Positions 23,056 to 32,812 of a stretch of 44,966 nt of DNA are shown here, one piece after another. This DNA is from Candidatus Segatella violae (lineage in GTDB: Bacteria > Bacteroidota > Bacteroidia > Bacteroidales > Bacteroidaceae), in contig DJSH01000010.1 in the NCBI GenBank assembly GCA_002440225.1, positions 1 through 44,966 of the forward strand, in the 5' to 3' direction. Both the position numbers and the translations under genes were made by a program. The notes under the pieces are model-generated. The model was not told the origin of the DNA, searched no databases, and saw nothing but the letters and a program-made list of their open reading frames with translations. The stretch's first letter is position 1; the number at the start of each line of letters is the position of its first letter.

Positions 23056-23598
23056 TTAATTATTTAGATGCAAATATTCGGAAATTTTTTTTACCGCCAA
23101 GTGGTAAGAGGCCTTGAGTGCACCCTCGCTTGTATTTAGCATCTTGCTGATTTCAGAATATTTCATGTCGTCGAAATATTTCAGGGAGAAGACAGTACGT
23201 TGCACCTCTGGTAGTCGGGCAACAGCCTCTTGCAATAAAGCTTGTGCATGGTCGCCGTCAAAATAAGGGTCACCCATCAATCGAGCGGCAACAGCAGGCT
23301 CTTCGTCTGCACTCACATTAGCCGTAGTAGCATTCTTCTTACGTAGAAAGTCGAGTGCTTCGTTGATAGCAATACGATATAACCAAGTTGAGATGGACGC
23401 CTTTCCCTGAAAAGAATCGAGATTAGTCCAAGCTTTGACGAATGAGTTTTGCAGAACATCATTGGCATCGTCGTGGTCTAACACGATACGGCGAATCTTC
23501 CAATACAGTGGTTCACTGTACTGGCTCACGAGTGCCGAGAAACCTTCTCGTTGTGTTCTCGGCTCCTTGAGCAATGCCAAGAGTTCCTTGTCTTTCAT
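23056..23598 (-). CDS. ECF-type RNA polymerase sigma factor
   Basis: 180 codons. Sigma region 2: 'DANDVLQNSFVKAWTNLDSFQGKASISTWLYRIAINEALDFLRKK' (segment about 43-88). Region 4: 'LPEVQRTVFSLKYFDDMKYSEISKMLNTSEGALKASYHLAVKKI'. It directs RNA polymerase to a special promoter set, probably for the envelope. It starts 18 bp after the stop of the L,D-transpeptidase gene and precedes the anti-sigma-like gene by 54 bp, so it belongs to the galE-led leftward gene train. No separate promoter was recognised in the 18-bp gap; one inside the upstream gene is possible. Confidence 0.93.
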   Translation of the reverse strand: MKDKELLALLKEPRTQREGFSALVSQYSEPLYWKIRRIVLDHDDANDVLQNSFVKAWTNLDSFQGKASISTWLYRIAINEALDFLRKKNATTANVSADEEPAVAARLMGDPYFDGDHAQALLQEAVARLPEVQRTVFSLKYFDDMKYSEISKMLNTSEGALKASYHLAVKKISEYLHLNN

Positions 23599-23616
23599 TT
23601 TTCTTAAAGTATTGCT

Positions 23617-25140
23617 TTAGATATATTTTCTCAATAAGTTGTAAATCACACCATCATATCCATATACGTCTGGGTACATCTCTATTCTTCCGCCCGCCAT
23701 GGGATACATGGTATAATAGGTGATGAAAAGTGGTATTTGCGGATTCACCTTCAGCGCCCCTATCACCATCTTGCGGTTTTCCAAAGAGTCGGCTGTCATC
23801 GAATATTTGATTTTCTCCATCGTTAGCTCATCCTTATCCTTGAGCAAGAAGACAGCAAAGTCGTAAGGTTTCTCTATCCTCACACATCCATGAGACACAC
23901 CTCGATCCTCTCTGCTGAACACGCCCCGACTGGAGGTATCATGAAGAAATACAGAAAAGTTGTTGTCGAAACGGAATATGATTCTGCCCAGCGCATTACC
24001 CTTGCCTCCTCGTTGAGCCACTCCATAGGCACCCGACAGCAACATTTGGCGTGTGAGATGACGTGGGTCAATCTCCTTGCCAGTCGCACGTTCGATAGCG
24101 AAATAATTATGTGAGTAGAAATAACTCGGATTGCCCACATGACGCACAATGTCTTTCACCAATATGCTATGTGGGATAGTCCATCTCGGATTGAGCTCCA
24201 TTCGCTTGATGCGACTGCTGAGCAATGGTGTTTTTGTCTTGAAAGAGCCACAACCAATACGCATAGTGAGCGTATCTTCATGGTCGATGCCCATTAAATG
24301 GAAAGACGGGATGTTGACAACCACATATTTTTTATGTAAGCGAGGAGCATCAGCCTGCCTCCAACGACATCGTTCCATATTACAGAGTATCATAGCTCGC
24401 TCAGCTTTTCCTAACTTATCTTGCGCTAGCCGTCGCTCTAATTGATAATAAAAAGGGTCTGTCGGTTGTACATCATAAAGAAATTTGCCTAGGGAATCAC
24501 TCTTTGCCATGCGTAAAGCCAAAGCATAAAAATGATTGTCAACATGATCTATTTTCACGTCATAAAGTCCTCGATACTTCACCGCATGTTTTACAGTGTC
24601 GTATGGGCTGGGGTCTATAGAGTCCAGACGATTGAATACATACGTAGGATTAACAAAGCCAAATCGTTGACCAACCACATACCTTAGGTATGACTTTGTG
24701 AGTCGATATTCCAGTCGGGCCATCACATGATTTATCTGATAACTCCCAGAGTCTAGGTCGAGAGCTCTAAGACGTCTCAAATCTCGTTCAATGGCACGCA
24801 CATAGAAGAGACGTTGGCTAAACCCCATATCCGTAACTTTTTGCAGAAACTTGACAAGCGTATCTGCTCGCTGGTCTACCCCATGTCGATCTATCCATAT
24901 AAAACCGCCCTCATTACCATAATAATTTCGAGTTCTAAGGTCGGAGCTGTTCCTATCAGAATCATTGCGCATTAAACTATCCATCAAGCCTCGAATAACC
25001 TGAGAGTTGATGGCATAAGAGGGATTGTGCAACTGTTGGTAATAGTCCATAGACAATTGCAAATTACTGTTTGGCACTCTGTCATGACAAGCACAGAGCA
25101 CCAAACAGAATATAATAGGTAAAAATCTAGATAACTTCAC
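23617..25140 (-). CDS. L,D-transpeptidase, YcbB-like lipoprotein
   Basis: 507 codons. The N-terminus has a lipoprotein signal ('FLPIIFCLVLCAC-HD', lipobox LCAC), so it is membrane-anchored in the periplasm. The N-terminal half is helical, as in the scaffold domain of YcbB/LdtD. The YkuD catalytic domain lies in the C-terminal half: 'KKYVVVNIPSFHLMGI', 'NPRWTIPHSILVKDIV', 'YAFAIERATG'-like segment and the active site 'RGVSHGCVRIEKPYDFAV' with the nucleophile Cys. It makes 3-3 peptidoglycan cross-links or attaches proteins to the wall. It is flanked by galE (25 bp) and the sigma factor gene (18 bp). Confidence 0.9.
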   Translation of the reverse strand: MKLSRFLPIIFCLVLCACHDRVPNSNLQLSMDYYQQLHNPSYAINSQVIRGLMDSLMRNDSDRNSSDLRTRNYYGNEGGFIWIDRHGVDQRADTLVKFLQKVTDMGFSQRLFYVRAIERDLRRLRALDLDSGSYQINHVMARLEYRLTKSYLRYVVGQRFGFVNPTYVFNRLDSIDPSPYDTVKHAVKYRGLYDVKIDHVDNHFYALALRMAKSDSLGKFLYDVQPTDPFYYQLERRLAQDKLGKAERAMILCNMERCRWRQADAPRLHKKYVVVNIPSFHLMGIDHEDTLTMRIGCGSFKTKTPLLSSRIKRMELNPRWTIPHSILVKDIVRHVGNPSYFYSHNYFAIERATGKEIDPRHLTRQMLLSGAYGVAQRGGKGNALGRIIFRFDNNFSVFLHDTSSRGVFSREDRGVSHGCVRIEKPYDFAVFLLKDKDELTMEKIKYSMTADSLENRKMVIGALKVNPQIPLFITYYTMYPMAGGRIEMYPDVYGYDGVIYNLLRKYI

Positions 25141-25165
25141 TTTTCTAGGCTTTTACACTTAGAAT

Positions 25166-26203
25166 TTACATAATACCATCGGCACGAAGCTTCTGTTGCC
25201 ATTTCCATGCAGAAGCCAACACATCTTCCAACTTAGCCTCAGCCTTCCAACCGAGTACCTTGTTGGCCTTAGTACAGTCTCCCCAAATTTTCTCGATATC
25301 ACCTTCACGGCGTGGACCATACTTCCAGTTGAGCTTCACACCAGTTGCTTTTTCAAATGTCTCTACAATTTCGAGTGTAGAGTTACCCTTGCCGGTACCA
25401 ATGTTGAAATACTCAATAGGCTCGGTTTCTTTGTCGAGCACACGGGCCATAGCTGCAACATGAGCCTTGGCAAGGTCAACAACATAAATATAATCGCGGA
25501 TACATGTTCCGTCAGGTGTATCATAATCGTTACCGAAGATAGTAAGTTGCTTGCGAATGCCCATAGCAGTCTGAGTAACGTATGGAATCAAGTTGTTTGG
25601 CACACCATTTGGCAACTCACCGATTTCAGCAGAAGGGTGAGCTCCGATTGGATTAAAATATCTCAAGACGATACTCTTGATGGCAGCGCCACTGTGGATA
25701 TAGTCGGCAATGATCTGTTCATTGATTTCCTTAGTATTACCATAAGGAGAAGTAGCCTTTTGGTGTGGTGCCTCTTCTGTTACAGGCAAATTCTCTGGTT
25801 TTGGCTGACCATATACGGTACAAGAAGAAGAGAAAATGATACCTTTGACGTTATATTTTGGCATGAGCTCAAGCAGGTTGATGAGCGAAACGATGTTGTT
25901 GCGATAATAAAGCAATGGTTTCTGCACACTCTCACCTACAGCTTTGCTGGCTGCAAAGTGGATGATGCCCTGAATGTCTGGGTACTTCTGGAATACGGCC
26001 TCGGTAGCAGCCTTGTCACGCAAGTCTACCTCTTCGAATGCAGGACGGATGCCTGTAATCTTCTCGATACCATCGAGCACCTCGATCTTAGAGTTTGAGA
26101 GGTTATCAACGATTACTACGTTATAACCTGCCTGCTGCAACTCAACGGTGGTGTGGCTTCCTATAAAACCTGTGCCACCTGTCACTAGAATAGTCTGTTT
26201 CAT
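25166..26203 (-). CDS. galE: UDP-glucose 4-epimerase
   Basis: 345 codons, normal length. It interconverts UDP-glucose and UDP-galactose. Seen: NAD-binding 'ILVTGGTGFIGSHTTVEL' (GxxGxxG), 'VIVDNLSNS', 'IIHFAASKAVGES', catalytic S-Y154-K158 ('SSSCTVYG', 'SPYGNTKE'), 'LRYFNPIGAHPS' and 'DGTCIRDYIYVVDLA'. First gene of the leftward train with the L,D-transpeptidase and sigma factor, preceded by a TACTTTTG box at 26255-26248. Confidence 0.97.
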   Translation of the reverse strand: MKQTILVTGGTGFIGSHTTVELQQAGYNVVIVDNLSNSKIEVLDGIEKITGIRPAFEEVDLRDKAATEAVFQKYPDIQGIIHFAASKAVGESVQKPLLYYRNNIVSLINLLELMPKYNVKGIIFSSSCTVYGQPKPENLPVTEEAPHQKATSPYGNTKEINEQIIADYIHSGAAIKSIVLRYFNPIGAHPSAEIGELPNGVPNNLIPYVTQTAMGIRKQLTIFGNDYDTPDGTCIRDYIYVVDLAKAHVAAMARVLDKETEPIEYFNIGTGKGNSTLEIVETFEKATGVKLNWKYGPRREGDIEKIWGDCTKANKVLGWKAEAKLEDVLASAWKWQQKLRADGIM

Positions 26204-26247
26204 ATCAATTATAGTTAGTTTGGTTGAATAATCAACGTTTCTCCTTG

Positions 26248-26255
26248 CAAAAGTA
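26248..26255 (-). promoter_or_regulatory. -7 promoter box of galE
   Basis: TACTTTTG on the minus strand, 45 nt before the ATG. No clear -33 TTTG was found. Confidence 0.5.
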
Positions 26256-26306
26256 ATGCAAAAATCCGAAAAAGCGAAAGAAAAAGGTAAAAAAATTCTT
26301 ATTTCT

Positions 26307-26337
26307 TTTGTGTTTTCTTCGATTTACTCTATCTTTG
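26307..26337 (+). promoter_or_regulatory. Promoter of the RND efflux operon
   Basis: TTTG (26307-26310), 19 nt, TATCTTTG (26330-26337), a full consensus pair about 42 nt before the ATG. Confidence 0.75.
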
Positions 26338-26379
26338 CAGTATAAAAAGATTTAAAAAGCAGAAATTATTCGCAATCGT

Positions 26380-27432
26380 ATGAGAAATTTAAGCAGTTTT
26401 GTAGTGGTTATGGCAATGATTTGCCTTACAGGTTGCTCGCAGCAAAAAAAAGCTGACAGCAAGGCTCCTGTCTCGGTAGATGTTTACTCAATAGACGACA
26501 TGAGAGGCTCTGAGTCGAAAGACTATGTTGGCACTGTCGAGGAGAAAACCGGATCCACCTTGAGCTTTGAGGTGGCAGGTAATATCACGTCCCTCCGTGT
26601 AGACGAGGGCGATTATGTGAGCCGTAGTCAAGTGATAGCAACCATCAACCCTGTTTCCTTAAAAGAGGCCCATCGTGCTACACTGGTAACTTTGAAGCAG
26701 GCACAAGACGCCTACAAACGTTTTCTGCCTTTGCACAAGTCTGGTACCATATCCGATATGCGCTGGGTAGACATTGAGAGCAAGTTGGAACAGGCTCAGG
26801 CTGCAGAGAGTATAGCTCGCCAACAACTCTCTCACACCACCCTTACCGCCCCATTTTCTGGTGTCATCGCTTCTAAGGAAGCAGACATGGGTGCCTATGT
26901 GCTTCCTGGACAACCAATCGTAAAGCTTGCCGATGTGGCTCAGGTCAATGTCAAAATATCTATTCCCGAGGCTGAAATATCTCACATTCGTGTTGGTGAT
27001 GCAATCACTGCTACCGTAGCTGCACTGGGTGGTGCCCGTTTCGATGGTACCGTCACGGAAAAAGGCATTGATGCCAACCCAATCTCTCATACTTATGATG
27101 TGAAAGCTCGCATTGCCAATAGTCATGGCAAATTGCTACCTGGTATGGTTTGCAATGCCAAGGTATATCCTAACGGAAAGAGACAGCAAAGCCTAGGAAA
27201 TAGTGCCCACGTCGTAATACCTGCTGAAAGCATCGAACTAGATGTTGACAATTCGCGCTTTGTATGGACGGTAATCAACGGCAAGGCACACCAACAGCCT
27301 ATTCAGGTAGGTGACTTTGAAGGAGATGGCGTAGTTGTATTATCAGGACTAAAGCCTGGCGATTCCGTCATTGTTGGTGGGCAGCAGAAAGTATCTGAAG
27401 GTATGAGAGTAAACACCAATAAACGCAGGTAG
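26380..27432 (+). CDS. RND efflux periplasmic adaptor (membrane fusion protein)
   Basis: 350 codons. Lipoprotein signal 'VVMAMICLTGC-SQQ'. Then beta-barrel/lipoyl halves with 'GNITSLRVDEGDYVSRSQVIATI', a helical hairpin ('ATLVTLKQAQDAYKRFLPLHKSGTIS', '...IARQQLSHTTLTAPFSGVIASKEADMGAYVLPGQPI'), and the C-terminal barrel 'VVVLSGLKPGDSVIVGGQQKVSEGM'. It links an RND pump to an outer-membrane channel across the periplasm. It is followed by the pump gene after 29 bp. No outer-membrane factor gene is adjacent. Confidence 0.93.
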   Translation: MRNLSSFVVVMAMICLTGCSQQKKADSKAPVSVDVYSIDDMRGSESKDYVGTVEEKTGSTLSFEVAGNITSLRVDEGDYVSRSQVIATINPVSLKEAHRATLVTLKQAQDAYKRFLPLHKSGTISDMRWVDIESKLEQAQAAESIARQQLSHTTLTAPFSGVIASKEADMGAYVLPGQPIVKLADVAQVNVKISIPEAEISHIRVGDAITATVAALGGARFDGTVTEKGIDANPISHTYDVKARIANSHGKLLPGMVCNAKVYPNGKRQQSLGNSAHVVIPAESIELDVDNSRFVWTVINGKAHQQPIQVGDFEGDGVVVLSGLKPGDSVIVGGQQKVSEGMRVNTNKRR

Positions 27433-27461
27433 AGCAAAGATAAAAGTGGAGAAAATTTAAT

Positions 27462-30400
27462 ATGGACATGAAAATAAACAAGGATTCCGGCAAGGAAGCC
27501 ATCAAGGATAAGTCAAAGGATACAGCCTTGCACGATCATATCAAAGCTCGTATCACTCGCAAGCCTAATCGTGTGCTCAAGCGCTCGTTTATCGAGAGTG
27601 CCATGTGCTACCACAACATTGTGATGCTACTCATGGGAATGCTCGTATTTATGGGTGCCCTTGGTCTTGCCATCATGCCAAAACAGGAAATGCCGCAGTT
27701 CACTGTTAGGCAGGGAGCAGTTGTGGCAGTCTATCCAGGTGCAACTAGCGAAGAGGTAGAAGAACGAGTAGCCAAACCTTTGGAAAATTTCATCTTTGGA
27801 TATAAGGAAGTCAACAAGAAGAAGACCTATACCCAAAGCAAGGATGGTATGCTTATCGTTTTCATCGAGCTCAATGACAACGTTGAAGACAAAGATGCCT
27901 TTTGGAGCAAGTTCAAGCATGGTCTACAAACCTTCAAGACACAACTGCCTTCCGGTGTGCTTGCCTTGCAAGCGGTCGACGATATTGCCGATACCTCTGC
28001 CCTCCTCATAACCATCGAAAGCAAGCAGAAGACCTATAGAGAACTCAACACTTATATCGATAACCTTAAGGATCGACTGCGCCGCATCGATGCTATCTCC
28101 AATCTACGTACCTATGGAATGGAAAACGAGCAGATAAGCATCTTTCTCGACCAAAACAAACTGGCGAAATATGGTATAGGTCCATTCAGCATCCTCAATC
28201 GACTCGCCATGCAAGGCATCACCACCTTGAGCGGAAGTATCGACGTGGGCAACATAAGTCTGCCTATCCATGTGGCTGACTCTTACAATAACGAGCGAGA
28301 TGTCGCAGAACAGATAGTCTATTCTGACACCAAAGGTAATATCGTGCGATTGAAAGACATCGCCCGAATCGTGCGTGAATACCCTAAACAGAATAAATAT
28401 ATCACAAGCAATGGCAACAAATGCGTTCTTCTCTCCATAGAGATGCGCCCTGGCAACGACATCGTCAAGATGGGTAGCGATGTTCATCAAGTTATTTATA
28501 ATTTCAAGCAGACTCTTCCTGAAGATGTCCATATCACCACCATCACCGACCAAAGCAAGGTGGTGAGCGAGTCTGTTGTGAATTTTCTAAGAGAGTTGCT
28601 CATTTCCGTAATCTCTGTCATTGTGGTGGTCATCCTCCTGATGCCTCGCCGTGTGGCTGAGGTTTCTGCCCTCAGCATACCTATCACTATTTTTTCCTCT
28701 GTGGGCGTATTCTATCTTTTCGGCATGGAGTTGAATACAGTAACCTTGGCAGCGCTAATCGTTACTTTGGGTATGGTGGTTGATGACTCCGTAGTAATCA
28801 TCGACAACTACATGGAGAAATTAGGGCACGGCATGTCTCGCTGGCATGCGGCAATAGCAGCACCACGAGAGTTCTTCATGTCGGTGCTTTCTGCGACATT
28901 GAGTATTTCGCTCACCTTCTTCCCTTTCCTCATCACCATGCATGGTGATATGGGCGACTTTGTAAAGTCTTTCCCTTGGGCTATGTTCATCATCTTGAGC
29001 ATCTCACTTACAGTGTCGTTGTTACTTACACCTTATTTGCAATATATGGTGATTCGCAAGGGTATCAGTAACGAGCCTAAGCCAAATGCCCCCAAAAGAC
29101 CGCTCGACTATTTGCAGACAGGGTATACATGGCTTCTCACACGCTGTTTCAACCATCCCCGAACAACGATTCTGACAGGCATCGTACTGATAGCTTTAGG
29201 AGGAGTCATCTTCGTCAACTTGCCACAGCGCATGATGCCTATTGCAGAGCGCAATCAGTTTGCCATAGAATTCTATTTACCCAATGGTTCAACCGCCAAA
29301 CAGACAGCAAGCGTTGCCGATTCGATGGCTCATATCTTACAACGCGATTCTCTGGTCACCTCCGTCACGACGTTTATAGGTCAAGGGTCTCCTCGATTCC
29401 ATTCTACCTATGCGCCGCAGATAGGTGGGCCTAATTTCGCCCAATTTATCGTCAACACTGTAAGTAATGATGCCACGGAAGATGTACTCAACAAGTATGC
29501 AGACAAATATTGCAATTATTTTCCAGGTTGTTTCGTACGCTTCAAACAGATGGACTACAATGCAGCCTCCTATCCTATCGAGATAAGAGTGAGCGGAGAT
29601 AGCATCAGCCAACTCAAGCGCATCGCCATCAAGGTGGAGAAATGTATGCACGAGATAGATGGCATTACCCTCATTCGTACGAATTTCGAGCAACCATTGC
29701 CAGGCATCCGAGTTACTCCAGATGCCACGGAAGCTAATCGATTGGGAGTTAATAAGACTATCTTATCGGCCGACCTTGCAGTTCGCTTTGGAGATGGCAT
29801 TCCTATGTCGACACTTTGGGAGGGCGATTATCCAGTACAAATGACACTCAAGTCTGAACGAAAGGGTGCCGATACTGACAGTGTCAACTACCTGAGTCGA
29901 CCAAGCGACTATAGTGAACTTGACAATGAATATATTCCAGTAATGGGGGGAACTTCAAGTGTGCCATTGCGCCAGCTTGCTAAGATTTCACCCGACTGGC
30001 ACGACGGAAGCATCATCCGTCGCAACGGAGTGCGTACCATCTCTATTGTGGGAGAGCCTATGAGAGGCTATAATGCAGACTATCTCACTTCTGAACTCAA
30101 GCAGAAGGTGGATAGTGTTATGGAAGATGATCCAGACAACGCAGAATTAAGTTGGGAGATAGGCGGCATGGCCGAGAAAGATGCCGAGACTCTGCCTATG
30201 GTCATCAAGGGAGTGATGATTGCAGTGCTCATCATCTTCTTCATCCTGCTCTTCCATTTCAAGCGCATCTCCTTGGCATTAGTCAACCTATCATCTATGT
30301 CGCTTTGCATCTTCGGTGCAGCTCTTGGTTTAGCTATTACTGGCTTCGACGTCAGTCTCACTTGCATTCTAGGAGTAGTAAGCTTGATGGGTATCCTAGT

Positions 30401-30704
30401 TAGAAACGGAATCATCATGCTTGATTATGCCGAAGAACTCCGTCGCGACAAAGGACTCTCGGTGCGTGACGCCGCTTTCCAAGCAGGCGAAAGACGTATG
30501 CGCCCTATCTTCTTAACTTCCGCGGCTGCATCTGTGGGGGTATTGCCTATGATGATAGAGAACAACACGCTTTGGTCGCCTATGGGTGCCGTCATCTTCT
30601 TTGGAACGCTTATCTCGATGGTACTCATCGCCACCATCTTGCCTGTACTCTACTGGCTTGTATTCGACAAGCACGGAAAGTATAGCCTGCGTAAAAATAA
30701 GTAA
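27462..30704 (+). CDS. RND efflux pump, inner-membrane transporter
   Basis: 1080 codons, normal length for the HAE/AcrB-type superfamily. The N-terminal cytosolic extension (about 45 residues, Lys-rich) is longer than usual. Membrane helix 1 is near 'MLLMGMLVFMGALGLAIM'. TM4 carries the proton-relay pair in 'LGMVVDDSVVIIDNYMEK'. Further helices include 'LISVISVIVVVILLMP' and 'GVMIAVLIIFFILLF', with 'GILVRNGIIMLDYAEELRR' in the second half, and two large periplasmic porter loops. The drug or metabolite exported cannot be read from the sequence. Cotranscribed with its adaptor; fbp follows after 21 bp and may share the transcript. Confidence 0.95.
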   Translation: MDMKINKDSGKEAIKDKSKDTALHDHIKARITRKPNRVLKRSFIESAMCYHNIVMLLMGMLVFMGALGLAIMPKQEMPQFTVRQGAVVAVYPGATSEEVEERVAKPLENFIFGYKEVNKKKTYTQSKDGMLIVFIELNDNVEDKDAFWSKFKHGLQTFKTQLPSGVLALQAVDDIADTSALLITIESKQKTYRELNTYIDNLKDRLRRIDAISNLRTYGMENEQISIFLDQNKLAKYGIGPFSILNRLAMQGITTLSGSIDVGNISLPIHVADSYNNERDVAEQIVYSDTKGNIVRLKDIARIVREYPKQNKYITSNGNKCVLLSIEMRPGNDIVKMGSDVHQVIYNFKQTLPEDVHITTITDQSKVVSESVVNFLRELLISVISVIVVVILLMPRRVAEVSALSIPITIFSSVGVFYLFGMELNTVTLAALIVTLGMVVDDSVVIIDNYMEKLGHGMSRWHAAIAAPREFFMSVLSATLSISLTFFPFLITMHGDMGDFVKSFPWAMFIILSISLTVSLLLTPYLQYMVIRKGISNEPKPNAPKRPLDYLQTGYTWLLTRCFNHPRTTILTGIVLIALGGVIFVNLPQRMMPIAERNQFAIEFYLPNGSTAKQTASVADSMAHILQRDSLVTSVTTFIGQGSPRFHSTYAPQIGGPNFAQFIVNTVSNDATEDVLNKYADKYCNYFPGCFVRFKQMDYNAASYPIEIRVSGDSISQLKRIAIKVEKCMHEIDGITLIRTNFEQPLPGIRVTPDATEANRLGVNKTILSADLAVRFGDGIPMSTLWEGDYPVQMTLKSERKGADTDSVNYLSRPSDYSELDNEYIPVMGGTSSVPLRQLAKISPDWHDGSIIRRNGVRTISIVGEPMRGYNADYLTSELKQKVDSVMEDDPDNAELSWEIGGMAEKDAETLPMVIKGVMIAVLIIFFILLFHFKRISLALVNLSSMSLCIFGAALGLAITGFDVSLTCILGVVSLMGILVRNGIIMLDYAEELRRDKGLSVRDAAFQAGERRMRPIFLTSAAASVGVLPMMIENNTLWSPMGAVIFFGTLISMVLIATILPVLYWLVFDKHGKYSLRKNK

Positions 30705-30725
30705 TCAAAACAAAACCGATAAAAT

Positions 30726-32720
30726 ATGAATCAGTACAACATTGAACCAGACTTGAGATACTTGCAGTTGCTCTCTCAGTCTTTTCCGACAGTGGCAGAA
30801 GCTAGCACAGAGATTATCAATCTCCAGGCCATTCTCAACCTGCCTAAAGGCACGGAGCATTTTCTCGCCGACATTCACGGTGAGTATGAGGCTTTCCTGC
30901 ATGTATTGAAAAACGCTTCGGGTAACATCAAACGTAAGGTAAACGAACTTTTCGGTAACACCTTACGTGAACAAGAAAAGCGCGAGCTCTGCACGCTCAT
31001 CTATTATCCCGAGCAGAAACTTGAGCAAATCAAACAGAAGGAGACCGACATCAACGACTGGTACCACATCACCCTGCATGAGTTGGTGGCAGTGTGCCGA
31101 GATGTGTCGAGCAAATATACCCGCAGTAAGGTACGCAAGTCTCTGCCCTGCGACTTCTCCTACATTATCCAGGAACTCTTGCATGAGCATACTGAGGACC
31201 ACGACAAGACTGCCTATGTAAATGTCATCGTGGATACCATCATCTCAACAGGGCGTGCAGACGACTTCATCATTGCCATCGCCAATGTGATACAACGTCT
31301 TGCCATTGACCAGCTTCACATCTTGGGAGATATCTACGACCGTGGCCCAGGTGCCCATATCATCCTAGATAAGATGCGCCGCTATCACAGCTGGGACATG
31401 CAATGGGGCAACCACGACGTGCTATGGATGGGTGCTGCCGCAGGCAATCCAGCTTGCGTATGCAATGTGATTCGCCTATCATTACGCTATGCCAACCTCT
31501 CCACCATAGAAGAGGGCTATGGCATCAACCTCATTCCTCTTGCCACCTTTGCCATGGATACTTATGGCAATGACGACTGTGCTGAGTTCCAACCAAAGAT
31601 GACAGGGGGAGCTGCAGCTATGGACGACAAGACCAAGCGGCTTACTGCCTTGATGCACAAAGCCATCAGCATCATCCAGTTCAAATTGGAAGGTCAACTC
31701 TACGACCGTCACCCAGAATGGAAAATGGAGCATCGCAATCTGCTAAAGAGCATCGACCTAAAGAAAGGTACCGTAAAAGTAGACGGAAAGGTATACAAGA
31801 TGACCTCCTGTCACTTCCCTACGATTAGCTCTGATCCAGCCAAGGCAAACGAACTGACAGCAGAGGAGCAGAGCCTCGTCGACAAGCTCACCCACTCTTT
31901 CTTGGTCTGCGAGAAACTTCACAAGCACATCAATGTAATGTTGCAACATGGATGCATGTACGCCATCTTCAACAACAACTTACTCTTCCACGCTTCTTGT
32001 CCGCTCAACGAGGACGGTTCACTCAAGGAAGTGGAAATTTATCCAGGTCGCAAGTATAGTGGCAGAGAGCTAATGCACCATACGGGAATGCAGATACGAA
32101 CAGCATTCCAAAGCGATTCAGACCCAGCCGAGCGACGGTATGCGATCGACTATTTCCTCTATCTTTGGTGTGGACCAGACAGCCCTCTCTTCGACAAGAG
32201 CAAGATGGCAACTTTCGAACGTTACTTCATCACCGACAAGGAAACCCACAAGGAAGAGAAAGGTTATTATTTCTTGTTGCGTGACAACGAACAAGTCATA
32301 GACCACATCATGGATGCCTTTGGTGTGACAGGACCTAATCGACATATCATCAATGGACACGTACCAGTGCGCACCACGAAAGGCGAGAATCCAATTAAGG
32401 CAAACGGCAAGCTGATGGTCATCGATGGAGGCTTTTCAAAGGCTTATCACAACGAAACGGGTATCGCTGGCTATACTCTAGTATACCATTCAAGAGGTTT
32501 CCAACTCGTGCAACATGAGCCTTTTACAAGTATGGAAGATGCCATCGAACGAGGAACCGACATCAAAAGCACAACCCAGATTGTAGAGATGTCAAACCGA
32601 CGCATGTTGGTGGCCGACACCGATATAGGAAAGGAGTTGCGCAAGCAGATAGACGACCTCAAGGAACTGCTTTTTGCATATCGTCATGGCTTTATCAAGG
32701 AGTCAGAACGCAAGAAATGA
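30726..32720 (+). CDS. fbp: Fructose-1,6-bisphosphatase, class III
   Basis: 664 codons, typical of the class III (Firmicutes/Bacteroidota) enzyme for gluconeogenesis. It is a metallophosphatase fold: 'FLADIHGEYEAFLHVL' (DxH), 'LHILGDIYDRGPGAHIIL' (GDxxDRG), 'WDMQWGNHDVLWMGAAAGN' (GNHD), 'INGHVPVRTTKGENP' and 'VIDGGFSKAYH'. Cytosolic. It begins 21 bp after the RND pump gene with no visible promoter between, but a link in function is not evident. It ends at a hairpin shared with the convergent TPR gene. Confidence 0.96.
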   Translation: MNQYNIEPDLRYLQLLSQSFPTVAEASTEIINLQAILNLPKGTEHFLADIHGEYEAFLHVLKNASGNIKRKVNELFGNTLREQEKRELCTLIYYPEQKLEQIKQKETDINDWYHITLHELVAVCRDVSSKYTRSKVRKSLPCDFSYIIQELLHEHTEDHDKTAYVNVIVDTIISTGRADDFIIAIANVIQRLAIDQLHILGDIYDRGPGAHIILDKMRRYHSWDMQWGNHDVLWMGAAAGNPACVCNVIRLSLRYANLSTIEEGYGINLIPLATFAMDTYGNDDCAEFQPKMTGGAAAMDDKTKRLTALMHKAISIIQFKLEGQLYDRHPEWKMEHRNLLKSIDLKKGTVKVDGKVYKMTSCHFPTISSDPAKANELTAEEQSLVDKLTHSFLVCEKLHKHINVMLQHGCMYAIFNNNLLFHASCPLNEDGSLKEVEIYPGRKYSGRELMHHTGMQIRTAFQSDSDPAERRYAIDYFLYLWCGPDSPLFDKSKMATFERYFITDKETHKEEKGYYFLLRDNEQVIDHIMDAFGVTGPNRHIINGHVPVRTTKGENPIKANGKLMVIDGGFSKAYHNETGIAGYTLVYHSRGFQLVQHEPFTSMEDAIERGTDIKSTTQIVEMSNRRMLVADTDIGKELRKQIDDLKELLFAYRHGFIKESERKK

Positions 32721-32741
32721 AGCACAGAATAAATATATAAA

Positions 32742-32774
32742 AAATCCCAGCCAAGAAATGCTTGACTGGGATTT
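32742..32774. terminator. Bidirectional terminator between fbp and the TPR gene
   Basis: AAATCCCAG + CAAG (32742-32755) pairs with CTTG + CTGGGATTT (32761-32774), with one C-A mismatch and a 5-nt loop. T-rich tracts lie on both sides, so it can serve both strands. Confidence 0.9.
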
Positions 32775-32812
32775 ATTTTCTTTTTAGCCTGATGACTTAG
32801 TAAGGTGAGAGA

